From Balanoglossus misakiensis (lineage: Eukaryota > Hemichordata), in contig CM082595.2 in assembly GCA_040954595.2 (NCBI GenBank), forward strand, positions 9,300,001 to 9,364,000: a DNA stretch of 64,000 nucleotides. Reading direction: 5' to 3'. Within the stretch, counting starts at the first letter, position 1. Each line of letters begins with the position of its first letter. The position numbers were made by a program, and so were the translations under genes. This document shows, piece by piece, positions 28,501 to 40,786 of this stretch. The notes beneath the pieces are model-generated. The model saw only the letters and a list, made by a program, of their open reading frames with translations. It made no database searches and was not told the origin of the DNA.

Positions 28501-31500
28501 CGACTTTGTAAAATCACAAAATTTCGTCGATTTTTGAAAAAAAAATCATGGTTGAAAATCATCAAAAAATGACAAAATTTTCGACTTTGAAAATCACAAA
28601 AATTTCGTCGATTTTTGAAAAAATCATGGGTGAAAATCATGAAAAAATGACAAATTTTGAAAAAAAAACGGGTGAAAATCATCAAAAAATGACACATTTT
28701 CGACTTTGCAAAATCTCAACATTTCGTCGATTTTTAAAAAAAATTGTTGAAAATCATCAAAAAATGACAAATTTTCGACTTCGCAAAATCTCAAAATTTC
28801 GTCGATTTTTGAAAAAATCATGGGTGAAAATCATCAAAAAATGACACATTTTCGACTTTGCAAAATCTCAAAATTTCGTCGATTTTTGAAAAAAAATCAT
28901 GGGTGAAAATCATCAAAAAATGACAAATTTTGAAAAAAAACGGGTGAAAATCATCAAAAAATGACACATTTTCGACTTTGCAAAATCTCAAAATTTCGTC
29001 GATTTTTGAAGAAAATCATGGGTGAAAATCATCAAAAAATGACAATTTTTTTACTGCAAAATCTCAAAATTTCATCGATTTTTGAAAAAAATCATGGGTG
29101 AAAATCATCAAAAAATGATAAATTTTCGACTTTGCAAAATCTCAAAATTTCGTCGATTTTTGAAGAAAATCAAGGGTGAAAATCATCAAAAAATGACAAA
29201 ATTTTCGACTTTGTAAAATCACAAAATTTCGTCGATTTTTGAAAAAAAATCATGGTTGAAAATCATCAAAAAATGACAAAATTTTCGACTTTGAAAAATC
29301 ACAAAATTTCGTCGATTTTTGAAAAAAATCATGGGTGAAAATCATGAAAAAATGACAAATTTTGAAAAAAAAACGGGTGAAAATCATCAAAAAATGACAC
29401 ATTTTCGACTTTGCAAAATCTCAAAATTTCGTCGATTTTTGAAAAAAAATCATGGGTGAAAATCATCAAAAAATGACAAATTTTGAAAAAAAAAACGGGT
29501 GAAAATCATCAAAAAATGACAAATTTACGACTTTGCAAAATCTCAAAATTTCGTCGATTTTTGAAAAAAATCATGGGTGAAAATCATCAAAAAATGACAA
29601 ATTTTCGACTTTGCAAAATCTCAAAATTTCGTCCATTTTTTGAAAAAAAATCATGGGTGAAAATCATCAAAAATGACAAATTTTCGACTTTGCAAAATCT
29701 CAAAAATTTCGTCGATTTTTGAAAAAAATCATGGGGGAAAATCATCAAAAAATTACAAATTTTCGACTGCAAAATCTCAAAATTTCGTCGATTTTTGAAA
29801 AAATCATGGGTGAAAATCATGAAAAAATGACAAATTTTCGACTTTGCAAAATCTGAAATTTCGTCGATTTTTGAAAAAAATCATGGGGGAAAATGATCAA
29901 AAAAATGACAAATTTTCGACTGCAAAATCTCAAAATTTCGTCAATTTTGAAAAAAATCATGGGTGAAAATCATCAAAAAATGACAATTTTTTTACTGCAA
30001 AATCTCAAATTTCATCGATTTTTGAAAAAAATCATGGGTGAAAATCATCAAAAAATGATAAATTTTCGACTTTGCAAAATCTCAAAATTTCGTCGATTTT
30101 TGAAGAAAATCAAGGGTGAAAATCATCAAAAAATGACAAATTTTCGACTTTGCAAAATCTGAAAATTTCGTCGATTTTTGAAAAAAATCATGGGGGAAAA
30201 TGATCAAAAAATGACAAATTTTCGACTGCAAAATCTCAAAATTTCGTCAATTTTGAAAAAAATCATGGGTGAAAATCATCAAAAAATGACAATTTTTTTA
30301 CTGCAAAATCTCAAAATTTCATCGATTTTTGAAAAAATCATGGGTGAAAATCATCAAAAAATGATAAATTTTCGACTTTGCAAAATCTCAAAATTTCGTC
30401 GATTTTTGAAGAAAATCAAGGGTGAAAATCATCAAAAAATGACAAAATTTTCGACTTTGCAAAATCTCAAAATTTCGTCGATTTTTGAAAAAATCATGGG
30501 GAAAATGATCAAAAAATGACAAAATTTTCGACTGCAAAAACTCAAAATTTCGTCAATTTTGAAAAAATCATGGGTGAAAATCATCAAAAAATGACAAATT
30601 TTCCTCTTTGCAAAATCTATAAATTTCGTCGATTTTTGAAAAATTTTCAACTTTGCAAAATCTCAAAATTTCGGTCGATTTTTGAAAAAAATCATGGGAG
30701 AAAATCATCAAAAAATGACAAATTTTTGACTGAAAAATCTCAAATTTTCGTCGATTTTAAAAAAAAATTGTTGAAAATCATCAAAAAATGACAAATTTTT
30801 GACTTTGCAAAATCTCAAAATTTCGTCAATTTTTGAAAAAAATCATGGGTGAAAAATCATCAAAAAATGACAAATTTTCGACTTTGCAAAATCTCAAATT
30901 TTCGTCGATTTTTGAAAAAAATCATGGGGGAAAATGATCAAAAAATGACAAATTTTCGACTGCAAAATTTCAAAATTTCGTCAATTTTGAAAAAATCATG
31001 GGTGAAAATCATCAATTTATGACAAATTTTCGACTGCAAAAACTCAAAATTTCATCAATTTTGAAAAAAATCATGGGTGAAAATCATCAAAAAATGACAA
31101 ATTTTCCTCTTTGCAAAATCTATAAATTTCGTCGATTTTTGAAAAATTTTCAACTTTGCAAAATCTCAAAATTTCGTCGATTTTTGAAAAAAATAATGGG
31201 GGAAAATCATCAAAAAATAACAAATTTTCGACTGCAAAATCTCAAAATTTCGTCGATTTTTGAAATAAATCATTGTTGAAAATTATCAAAAATTGACAAA
31301 TTTTCCTTTTTGCAAAATCTCAAAATTTCGTCGATTTTTTGAAAAAAGACGGGTGAAAATCATCTAAAAATGACAAATTTTCGACTTTGCAAAATCTCAA
31401 AATTTCGTTGATTTTTGAAAAAAATCATGGGGGAAAATCATCAAAAATGACAAATTTACGACTACAAAATCTCAAAATTTCGTCGATTTGTGAAAAAAAA

Positions 31501-33239
31501 TCATGGGTGAAAATCATCAAAAAATGACAAATTTTTGACTTTGCACAATCTCAAAATTTCGTCAATTTTGAAAAAAATCATGGGTGAAAATCATCAAAAA
31601 ATGACAAATTTTCGACTTTGCAAAATCTGAAAATTTCATCGATTTTTGAAAAAATCATGGGTGAAAATCATGAAAAAATGACAAATTTTCGACTTTGCAA
31701 AATCTCAAAATTTCGTCGATTTTTGAAAAAAATCATGGGTGAATATCATCAAAAAATGACAAATTTTCGACTTTGCAAAATCTCAAAATTTCGTCGATTT
31801 TTGAAGAAAATCATGGGTGAAAATCATCAAAAAATGACAAATTTTCGACTTTGCAAAAATCTCAAAATTTCGTCGATTTTTGAAAAAAATCATGGGGGAA
31901 AATCATCAAAAAATTACAAAATTTTCGACTGCAAAATCTCAAAATTTCGTCGATTTTTGAAAAAATCATGGGTGAAAATCATGAAAAAATGACAAATTTT
32001 CGACTTTGCAAAATCTGAAAATTTCGTCGATTTTTGAAAAAAATCATGGGGGAAAATGATCAAAAAATGACAAATTTTCGACTGCAAAATCTCAAAATTT
32101 CGTCAATTTTGAAAAAAATCATGGGTGAAATCATCAAAAAATGACAATTTTTTTACTGCAAAATCTCAAAATTTGATCGATTTTTGAAAAAAATCATGGG
32201 TGAAAATCATCAAAAAATGACAAATTTTCGACTTTGCAAAATCTCAAAATTTCGTCGATTTTTGAAGAAAATCAAGGGTGAAAATCATCAAAAAATGACA
32301 AATTTTCGACTTTGCAAAATCTCAAAATTTCGTCGATTTTTGAAAAAAAATCATGGGGAAAATGATCAAAAAATGACAAATTTTCGACTGCAAAATTTCA
32401 AAATTTCGTCAATTTTGAAAAAATCATGGGTGAAAATCATCAAAAAATGACAAATTTTCGACTGCAAAATCTCAAAATTTCGTCGATTTTTGAAAAAAAA
32501 AACGGGTGAAAATCATCAAAAAATGACAAATTTTCGACTGCAAAAACTCAAAATTTCGTCAATTTTTGAAAAAAATCATGGGTTAAAATCATCAAAAAAT
32601 GACAAATTTTCCTCTTTGCAAAATCAATAAATTTCGTCGATTTTTGAAAAATTTTCAACTTTGCAAAATCTCAAAATTTCGTCGATTTTTGAAAAAATCA
32701 TGGGGGAAAATCATCAAAAAATGACAAATTTTCGACTGCAAAATCTCAAAATTTCGTCGATTTTTGAAATAAATCATTGTTGAAAATTATCAAAAAATGA
32801 CAAATTTTCCTCTTTACAAAATCACAAAATTTCGTCGATTTTTTGAAAAAAGACGGGTGAAAATCATCTAAAAATGACAAATTTTCGACTTTGCAAAATC
32901 TCAAAATTTCGTTGATTTTTGAAAAAAATCATGGGGGAAAATCATCAAAAAATGACAAATTTACGACTACAAAATCTCAAAATTTCGTCGATTTGTGAAA
33001 AAAAATCATGGGTGAAAATCATCAAAAAATGACAAATTTTCGACTTTGCAAAATCTCAAAATTTTGCCAATTTTGAAAAAAATCATGGGTGAAAATCATC
33101 AAAAAATGACAAATTTTTTACTGCAAAATCTCAAATTTTCGTCGATTTTTTAAAAAAATTGTTGAAAATCATCAAAAAATGACAATTTTTCGACTGCAAA
33201 ATCTCAAAATTTCGTCGATTTTTGAAAAAATCATGGGTG

Positions 33240-36200
33240 AAAATCATGAAAAAATGACAAATTTTCGACTTTGCAAAATCTGAAAATTTCGTCGATTTTT
33301 GAAAAAAATCATGGGGGAAAATGATCAAAAAATGACAAATTTTCGACTGCAAAATCTCAAAATTTCGTCAATTTTGAAAAAAATCATGGGTGAAAATCAT
33401 CAAAAATGACAATTTTTTTACTGCAAAATCTCAAAATTTCATCGATTTTTGAAAAAAATCATGGGTGAAAATCATCAAAAAATGATAAATTTTCGACTTT
33501 GCAAAATCTCAAAATTTCGTCGATTTTTGAAGAAAATCAAGGGTGAAAATCATCCAAAAATGACAAATTTTCGACTTTGCAAATCTCAAAATTTCGTCGA
33601 TTTTTGAAAAAAATCATGGGGAAAATGATCAAAAAATGAAAAATTTTCGACTGCAAAAACTCAAAATTTCGTCAATTTTGAAAAAAAATCATGGGTGAAA
33701 ATCATCAAAAAATGACAAATTTCCTCTTTGCAAAATCTATAAATTTCGTCGATTTTTGAAAAATTTTCAACTTTGCAAAATCTCAAAATTTCGTCGATTT
33801 TTGAAAAAAATCATGGGAGAAAATCATCAAAAAATGACAAATTTTTGACTGAAAAATCTCAAATTTTCGTCGATTTTTTAAAAAAAATTGTTGAAAATCA
33901 TCAAAAAATGACAAATTTTTGACTTTGCAAAATCTCAAAATTTCGTCAATTTTGAAAAAAATCATGGGTGAAAATCATCAAAAAATGACAAATTTTCGAC
34001 TTTGCAAAATCTCAAATTTTCGTCGATTTTTGAAAAAAATCATGGGGGAAAATGATCAAAAAATGACAAATTTTCGACTGCAAAATTTCAAAATTTCGTC
34101 AATTTTGAAAAAATCATGGGTGAAAATCATCAATTTATGACAAATTTTCGACTGCAAAAACTCAAAATTTCATCAATTTTGAAAAAAATCATGGGTGAAA
34201 ATCATCAAAAATGACAAATTTTCCTCTTTGCAAAATCTATAAATTTCGTCGATTTTTGAAAAATTTTCAACTTTGCAAAATCTCAAAATTTCGTCGATTT
34301 TTGAAAAAAATCATGGGGGAAAATCATCAAAAAATGACAAATTTTCGACTGCAAAATCTCAAAATTTCGTCGATTTTTGAAATAAATCATTGTTGAAAAT
34401 TATCAAAAATTGACAAATTTTCCTTTTTGCAAAATCTCAAAATTTCGTCGATTTTGAAAAAAATCATGGGTGAAAATCATCAAAAAATGACAAATTTTCG
34501 ACTTTGCAAAATCTCAAAATTTCGTCGATTTTTGAAGAAAATCATGGATGAAAATCATCAAAAAATGACAAATTTTCCTCTTTGCAAAATCAATAAATTT
34601 CGTCGATTTTTGAAAAATTTTCAACTTTGCAAAATCTCAAAATTTCGTCGATTTTTGAAAAAAATCATGGGGGAAAATCATCAAAAAATGACAAATTTTC
34701 GACTGCAAAATCTCAAAATTTCGTCGATTTTTGAAATAAATCATTGTTGAAAATTATCAAAAAATGACAAATTTTCCTCTTTACAAAATCACAAAATTTC
34801 GTCGATTTTTTGAAAAAAGACGGGTGAAAATCATCTAAAAATGACAAATTTTCGACTTTGCAAAATCTCAAAATTTCGTTGATTTTTGAAAAAAATCATG
34901 GGGGAAAATCATCAAAAAACGACAAATTTACGACTACAAAATCTCAAAATTTCGTCGATTTGTGAAAAAAAATCATGGGTGAAAATCATCAAAAAATGAC
35001 AAATTTTCGACTTTGCAAAATCTCAAAATTTTGCCAATTTTGAAAAAATCATGGGTGAAAATCATCAAAAAATGACAAATTTTTTACTGCAAAATCTCAA
35101 ATTTTCGTCGATTTTTTAAAAAAATTGTTGAAAATCATCAAAAAATGACAAATTTTTGACTGCAAAATCTCAAAATTTCGTCGATTTTTGAAAAAATATC
35201 ATTGTTGAAAATCATCAAAAAATGACAAATTTTCCTCTTTGCAAAATCTCAAAATTTCGTCGATTTTTGAAAAAAGACATGGGTGAAAATCATCAAAAAA
35301 TGACAAATTTTCGACTTTGCAAAATCTCAAAATTTCGTCGATTTTTGAAAAAATCATGGGTGAAAATCATGAAAAAATGACAAATTTTCGACTTTGCAAA
35401 ATCTGAAAATTTCGTCGATTTTTGAAAAAAATCATTGGGGAAAATGATCAAAAAATGACAAATTTTCGACTGCAAAATCTCAAAATTTCGTCAATTTTGA
35501 AAAAAATCATGGTCGAAAATCATCAAATAATGACAATTTTTTTACTGCAAAATCTCAAAATTTGATCGATTTTTGAAAAAAATCATGGGTGAAAATCATC
35601 AAAAAATGACAAATTTTCGACTTTGCAAAATCTCAAAATTTCGTCGATTTTTGAAGAAAATCAAGGGTGAAAATCATCAAAAAATGACAAATTTTCGACT
35701 TTGCAAAATCTCAAAATTTCGTCGATTTTTGAAAAAAATCATGGGGAAAATGATCAAAAAATGACAAATTTTCGACTGCAAAATTTCAAAATTTCGTCAA
35801 TTTTGAAAAAATCATGGGTGAAAATCATCAAAAAATGACAAATTTTCGACTGCAAAATCTCAAAATTTCGTCGATTTTTGAAAAAAAAAACGGGTGAAAA
35901 TCATCAAAAAATTACAAATTTTCGACTGCAAAAACTCAAAATTTCGTCAATTTTGAAAAAAATCATGGGTGAAAATCATCAAAAAATGACAAATTTTCCT
36001 CTTTGCAAAATCTATAAATTTCGTCGATTTTTGAAAAATTTTCAACTTTGCAAAATCTCAAAATTTCGTCGATTTTGGAAAAAAATCATGGGGGAAAATC
36101 ATCAAAAAATGACAAATTTTCGACTGCAAAATCTCAAAATTTCGTCGATTTTTGAAATAAATCATTGTTGAAAATTATCAAAAAATGACAAATTTTCCTC

Positions 36201-39200
36201 TTTGCAAAATCTCAAAATTTCGTCGAGTTTTTGAAAAAAGACGGGTGAAAATCATGAAAAAATGACAAATTTTCGACTTTGCAAAATCTGAAAATTTCGT
36301 CGATTTTTGAAAAAAATCATGGGGGAAAATGATCAAAAAATGACAAATTTTCGACTGCAAAATCTCAAAATTTCGTCAATTTTGAAAAAAATCATGGGTG
36401 AAAATCATCAAAAAATGACAATTTTTTTACTGCAAAATCTCAAAATTTCATCGATTTTTGAAAAAAATCATGGGTGAAAATCATCAAAAAATGATAAATT
36501 TTCGACTTTGCAAAATCTCAAAATTTCGTCGATTTTTGAAGAAAATCAAGGGTGAAAATCATCCAAAAATGACAAATTTTCGACTTTGCAAAATCTCAAA
36601 ATTTCGTCGATTTTTGAAAAAAATCATGGGGAAAATGATCAAAAAATGACAAATTTTCGACTGCAAAAACTCAAAATTTCGTCAATTTTGAAAAAAATCA
36701 TGGGTGAAAATCATCAAAAAATGACAAATTTTCCTCTTTGCAAAATCTATAAATTTCGTCGATTTTTGAAAAATTTTCAACTTTGCAAAATCTCAAAATT
36801 TCGTCGATTTTTGAAAAAAATCATGGGAGAAAATCATCAAAAAATGACAAATTTTTGACTGAAAAATCTCAAATTTTCGTCGATTTTTTAAAAAAAATTG
36901 TTGAAAATCATCAAAAAATGACAAATTTTTGACTTTGCAAAATCTCAAAATTTCGTCAATTTTGAAAAAAATCATGGGTGAAAATCATCAAAAAATGACA
37001 AATTTTCGACATTGCAAAATCTCAAATTTTCGTCGATTTTTGAAAAAAATCATGGGGGAAAATGATCAAAAAATGACAAATTTTCGACTGCAAAATTTCA
37101 AAATTTCGTCAATTTTGAAAAAATCATGGGTGAAAATCATCAATTTATGACAAATTTTCGACTGCAAAAACTCAAAATTTCATCAATTTTGAAAAAAATC
37201 ATGGGTGAAAATCATCAAAAAATGACAAATTTTCCTCTTTGCAAAATCTATAAATTTCGTCGATTTTTGAAAAATTTTCAACTTTGCAAAATCTCAAAAT
37301 TTCGTCGATTTTTGAAAAAAATCATGGGGGAAAATCATCAAAAAATGACAAATTTTCGACTGCAAAATCTCAAAATTTCGTCGATTTTTGAAATAAATCA
37401 TTGTTGAAAATTATCAAAAATTGACAAATTTTCCTTTTTGCAAAATCTCAAAATTTCGTCGATTTTGAAAAAAATCATGGGTGAAAATCATCAAAAAATG
37501 ACAAATTTTCGACTTTGCAAAATCTCAAAATTTCGTCGATTTTTGAAGAAAATCATGGGTGAAAATCATCAAAAAATGACAAATTTTCCTCTTTGCAAAA
37601 TCAATAAATTTCGTCGATTTTTGAAAAATTTTCAACTTTGCAAAATCTCAAAATTTCGTCGATTTTTGAAAAAAATCATGGGGGAAAATCATCAAAAAAT
37701 GACAAATTTTCGACTGCAAAATCTCAAAATTTCGTCGATTTTTGAAATAAATCATTGTTGAAAATTATCAAAAAATGACAAATTTTCCTCTTTACAAAAT
37801 CACAAAATTTCGTCGATTTTTTGAAAAAAGACGGGTGAAAATCATCTAAAAATGACAAATTTTCGACTTTGCAAAATCTCAAAATTTCGTTGATTTTTGA
37901 AAAAAATCATGGGGGAAAATCATCAAAAAATGACAAATTTACGACTACAAAATCTCAAAATTTCGTCGATTTGTGAAAAAAAATCATGGGTGAAAATCAT
38001 CAAAAAATGACAAATTTTCGACTTTGCAAAATCTCAAAATTTTGCCAATTTTGAAAAAATCATGGGTGAAAATCATCAAAAAATGACAAATTTTTTACTG
38101 CAAAATCTCAAATTTTCGTCGATTTTTTAAAAAAATTGTTGAAAATCATCAAAAAATGACAAATTTTTGACTGCAAAATCTCAAAATTTCGTCGATTTTT
38201 GAAAAAATATCATTGTTGAAAATCATCAAAAAATGACAAATTTTCCTCTTTGCAAAATCTCAAAATTTCGTCGATTTTTGAAAAAAGACATGGGTGAAAA
38301 TCATCAAAAAATGACAAATTTTCGACTTTGCAAAATCTCAAAATTTCGTCGATTTTTGAAAAAATCATGGGTGAAAATCATGAAAAAATGACAAATTTTC
38401 GACTTTGCAAAATCTGAAAATTTCGTCGATTTTTGAAAAAAATCATTGGGGAAAATGATCAAAAAATGAAAAATTTTCGACTGCAAAATCTCAAAATTTC
38501 GTCAATTTTGAAAAAAATCATGGTCGAAAATCATCAAATAATGACAATTTTTTTACTGCAAAATCTCAAAATTTGATCGATTTTTGAAAAAAATCATGGG
38601 GGAAAATGATCAAAAAATGACAAATTTTCGACTTTGCAAAATCTCAAAATTTCGTCGATTTTTGAAAAAAAAAACGGGTGAAAATCATCAAAAAATTACA
38701 AATTTTCGACTGCAAAAACTCAAAATTTCGTCAATTTTGAAAAAAATCATGGGTGAAAATCATCAAAAAATGACAAATTTTCCTCTTTGCAAAATCTATA
38801 AATTTCGTCGATTTTTGAAAAATTTTCAACTTTGCAAAATCTCAAAATTTCGTCGATTTTGGAAAAAAATCATGGGGGAAAATCATCAAAAAATGACAAA
38901 TTTTCGACTGCAAAATCTCAAAATTTCGTCGATTTTTGAAATAAATCATTGTTGAAAATTATCAAAAAATGACAAATTTTCCTCTTTGCAAAATCTCAAA
39001 ATTTCGTCGAGTTTTTGAAAAAAGACGGGTGAAAATCATCTAAAAATGACAAATTTTCGACTTTGCAAAATCTCAAAATTTCGTTGATTTTTGAAAAAAA
39101 TCATGGGGGAAAATCATCAAAAAATGACAAATTAACGACTACAAAATCTCAAAATTTCGTCGATTTGTGAAAAAAAATCATGGGTGAAAATCATCAAAAA

Positions 39201-39790
39201 ATGACAAATTTTCGACTTTGCAAAATCTCAAAATTTTGCCAATTTTGAAAAAATCATGGGTGAAAATCATCAAAAAATGACAATTTTTTTACTGCAAAAT
39301 CTCAAATTTTCGTCGATTTTTTAAAAAAATTGTTGAAAATCATCAAAAAATGACAAATTTTTGACTGCAAAATCTCAAAATTTCGTCGATTTTTGAAAAA
39401 AAATCATTGTTGAAAATCATCAAATAATGACAAATTTTCCTCTTTGCAAAATCTCAAAATTTCGTCGATTTTTGAAAAAAGACGGGTGAAAATCATCAAA
39501 AAATGACAAATTTTAGACTTTGCAAAATCTCAAAATTTCGTCGATTTTTGAAAAAAAATCATGGAGGAAAATCATTAAAAAATGACAAATTTACGACTGC
39601 AAAATCTCAAAATTTCGTCGATTTGTGAAAAAAAATCATGGGTGAAAATCATCAAAAAATGACAAATTTACGACTGCAAAATCTCAAAATTTCGTCGATT
39701 TGTGAAAAAAAATCATGGGTGAAAATCATCAAAAAATGACAAATTTTTGACTGCAAAATCTCAAAATTTCGTCGATTTTTGAAAAAAATC
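33240..39790. repeat. Higher-order repeat, about 3.01 kb x 2, array edge
   Basis: From about 33240 to 35600 the ordered variants recur at an offset of 3,010-3,011 bp (about 36250-38610). Markers include CATCAATTTATGAC (near 34131 and 37141), AAATTTTGCCAATTTTG (near 35028 and 38039) and ATGGTCGAAAATCATC (near 35511 and 38521). CATCAATTTATGAC also occurs near 31012. A segment of about 220 bp present in the first copy, between 35580 and 35880, is missing from the second. This edge of the array uses monomer types (TATAAATTTCG, TTTTCAACTTTGC) that are rare in 8-29 kb. Confidence 0.75.
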
Positions 39791-39794
39791 ATGG

Positions 39795-40340
39795 CAGGTG
39801 TCAAAGGTATCCCCCTGTATTTGGCATTTCATGATAGTTTCATCCCTCCAAATACCAAAGCTGCACCTGTACAACAGGATGAGATATGGCACTGTATGAC
39901 AGAGGTCATCAAAATCACCTTATACATTTGGGCAAAAACCAACTGACACTTACATTCGTCCCTGTGGAACAAAAACCACACCTATCGCCCTGTTGGTTAG
40001 TGTCCAATTAAATGTACAAAATCAATGACTTAGGCAGGTGCAACAGGTGACCCCGCCTTTGGTATATCATTATGGTCCCATCCGTATATGCCCCCCCCCC
40101 CAAGCCAAAGCTGCATGCATCTTCTGTAGATGCTCACTAAGCAAAAGTAGGTGAAAGGTCACATAAGGTCGCCCACAACTTGACGGGAAAATTGGACTTC
40201 ATATTGATCCATGTGCAACAAATACCACGCTACCACCCCTTTCATTGACCCCACAATTACGCATGCACATAATTATTGAGTTACGCAGGTGTCACAGGTG
40301 ACCCCCGAATCGGGTGTATTATTTTGGTCCCATACAGCTG
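39795..40340. repeat. Degenerate tandem repeat, about 245 bp, at the satellite edge
   Basis: Three starts of a related sequence are visible at 39795, 40035 and 40286 (CAGGTGTCAAAGGT, CAGGTGCAACAGGTGACC, CAGGTGTCACAGGTGACC). Each is followed by a GGTAT or GGTGTATT motif, a TTTCATCCC or GGTCCCAT motif and, in the first two, CCAAAGCTGCA. Spacing is 240 and 251 bp. The third copy is only partial and fades out near 40340. Copies are strongly diverged, so this is older than the satellite blocks next to it. A run of C lies near 40090. Nothing coding is seen. Confidence 0.7.
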
Positions 40341-40439
40341 CATGTAGCTGCGTGCCGTTACGGGCGACCTGATAACCCACACGGCCACCTGCGGGCCGAC
40401 CCCCATACTGAACGTCCAGTTGCAACATCACGACTGAAG

Positions 40440-40634
40440 TAGGAACTTTTGAACGGCAACGAAGCCTGATCTCTGATTATTGCTGGTACCAAACTCCCTT
40501 CGTGCAAGAAAATCACTGGTCTGCTGACGTATTTCAGGCAATTTCCCAAACTACTATCCACTACATGTGACTACAATGCTAATGAAACCTCCCACAACAT
40601 TAGCGACTTAGAGTCAAAGCCCACTGCCAGTGTA
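40440..40634 (+). repeat. Left copy of diverged direct repeat flanking the retrotransposon
   Basis: This stretch aligns, with many substitutions, to 43820-44018. Shared words include AATCACTGGTCTG, ACGTATTTCAG, CAATTTCC/CGATTTTCC, TGCTAATGA, CACAACAT and CCAGTGT. It is probably an older interspersed element into which, or next to which, the retrotransposon inserted. Confidence 0.6.
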
Positions 40635-40786
40635 GCCGGGTTTGCGTAGACACATTTGAATGGCAACAGCTAACAAATAATAACAATTCTTTATTTCAGA
40701 CTTTAAAAAAAGTCCATATACCCAAAAGAGAGAAGAAAAAAAAACAATAATAATAATCTGACACTGAGACACACACAAAAAAAAAC

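Larger units (their letters stand above)
1..39794. repeat. AT-rich satellite array, 78-bp monomer, uninterrupted
   Basis: The whole stretch is head-to-tail copies of a unit of about 78 bp. A typical unit reads, in pieces, CTTTGCAAAATCTCAAAA, TTTCGTCGATTTTTGAAAAA, AATCATGGGTGAAAATCATC and AAAAAATGACAAATTTTCGA. The plus strand is A-rich, and G and C are mostly confined to TCGTCGA, TTCGAC, CATGGGTG and TTTGC. Common variants lose two bases (CGACTGC for CGACTTTGC), change GTCGA to GTCCA or GTCAA, change TCTCAA to TCACAA, or lose the TTCGAC to TTTTTG block, which leaves a shorter unit ending in GAAAAAAAACGGGTG. No unique sequence interrupts the array. It starts before the window, so its true length is unknown. 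I see no gene, RNA or transposon inside it. Its chromosomal role (centromeric, pericentromeric, subtelomeric or interstitial) cannot be told from sequence. Confidence 0.97.

Noticed and set aside
1-39794. Dozens of open frames of 60-170 codons on both strands
   Set aside because: They follow from a stop-free 78-bp unit repeated in frame, occur on both strands over the same bases, and break at each odd-length variant. They show no domain, start context or conservation beyond the DNA repeat.
1-39794. CRISPR array
   Set aside because: Repeats are directly adjacent with no unique spacers, the unit is 78 bp, the host is eukaryotic and no cas genes are present.
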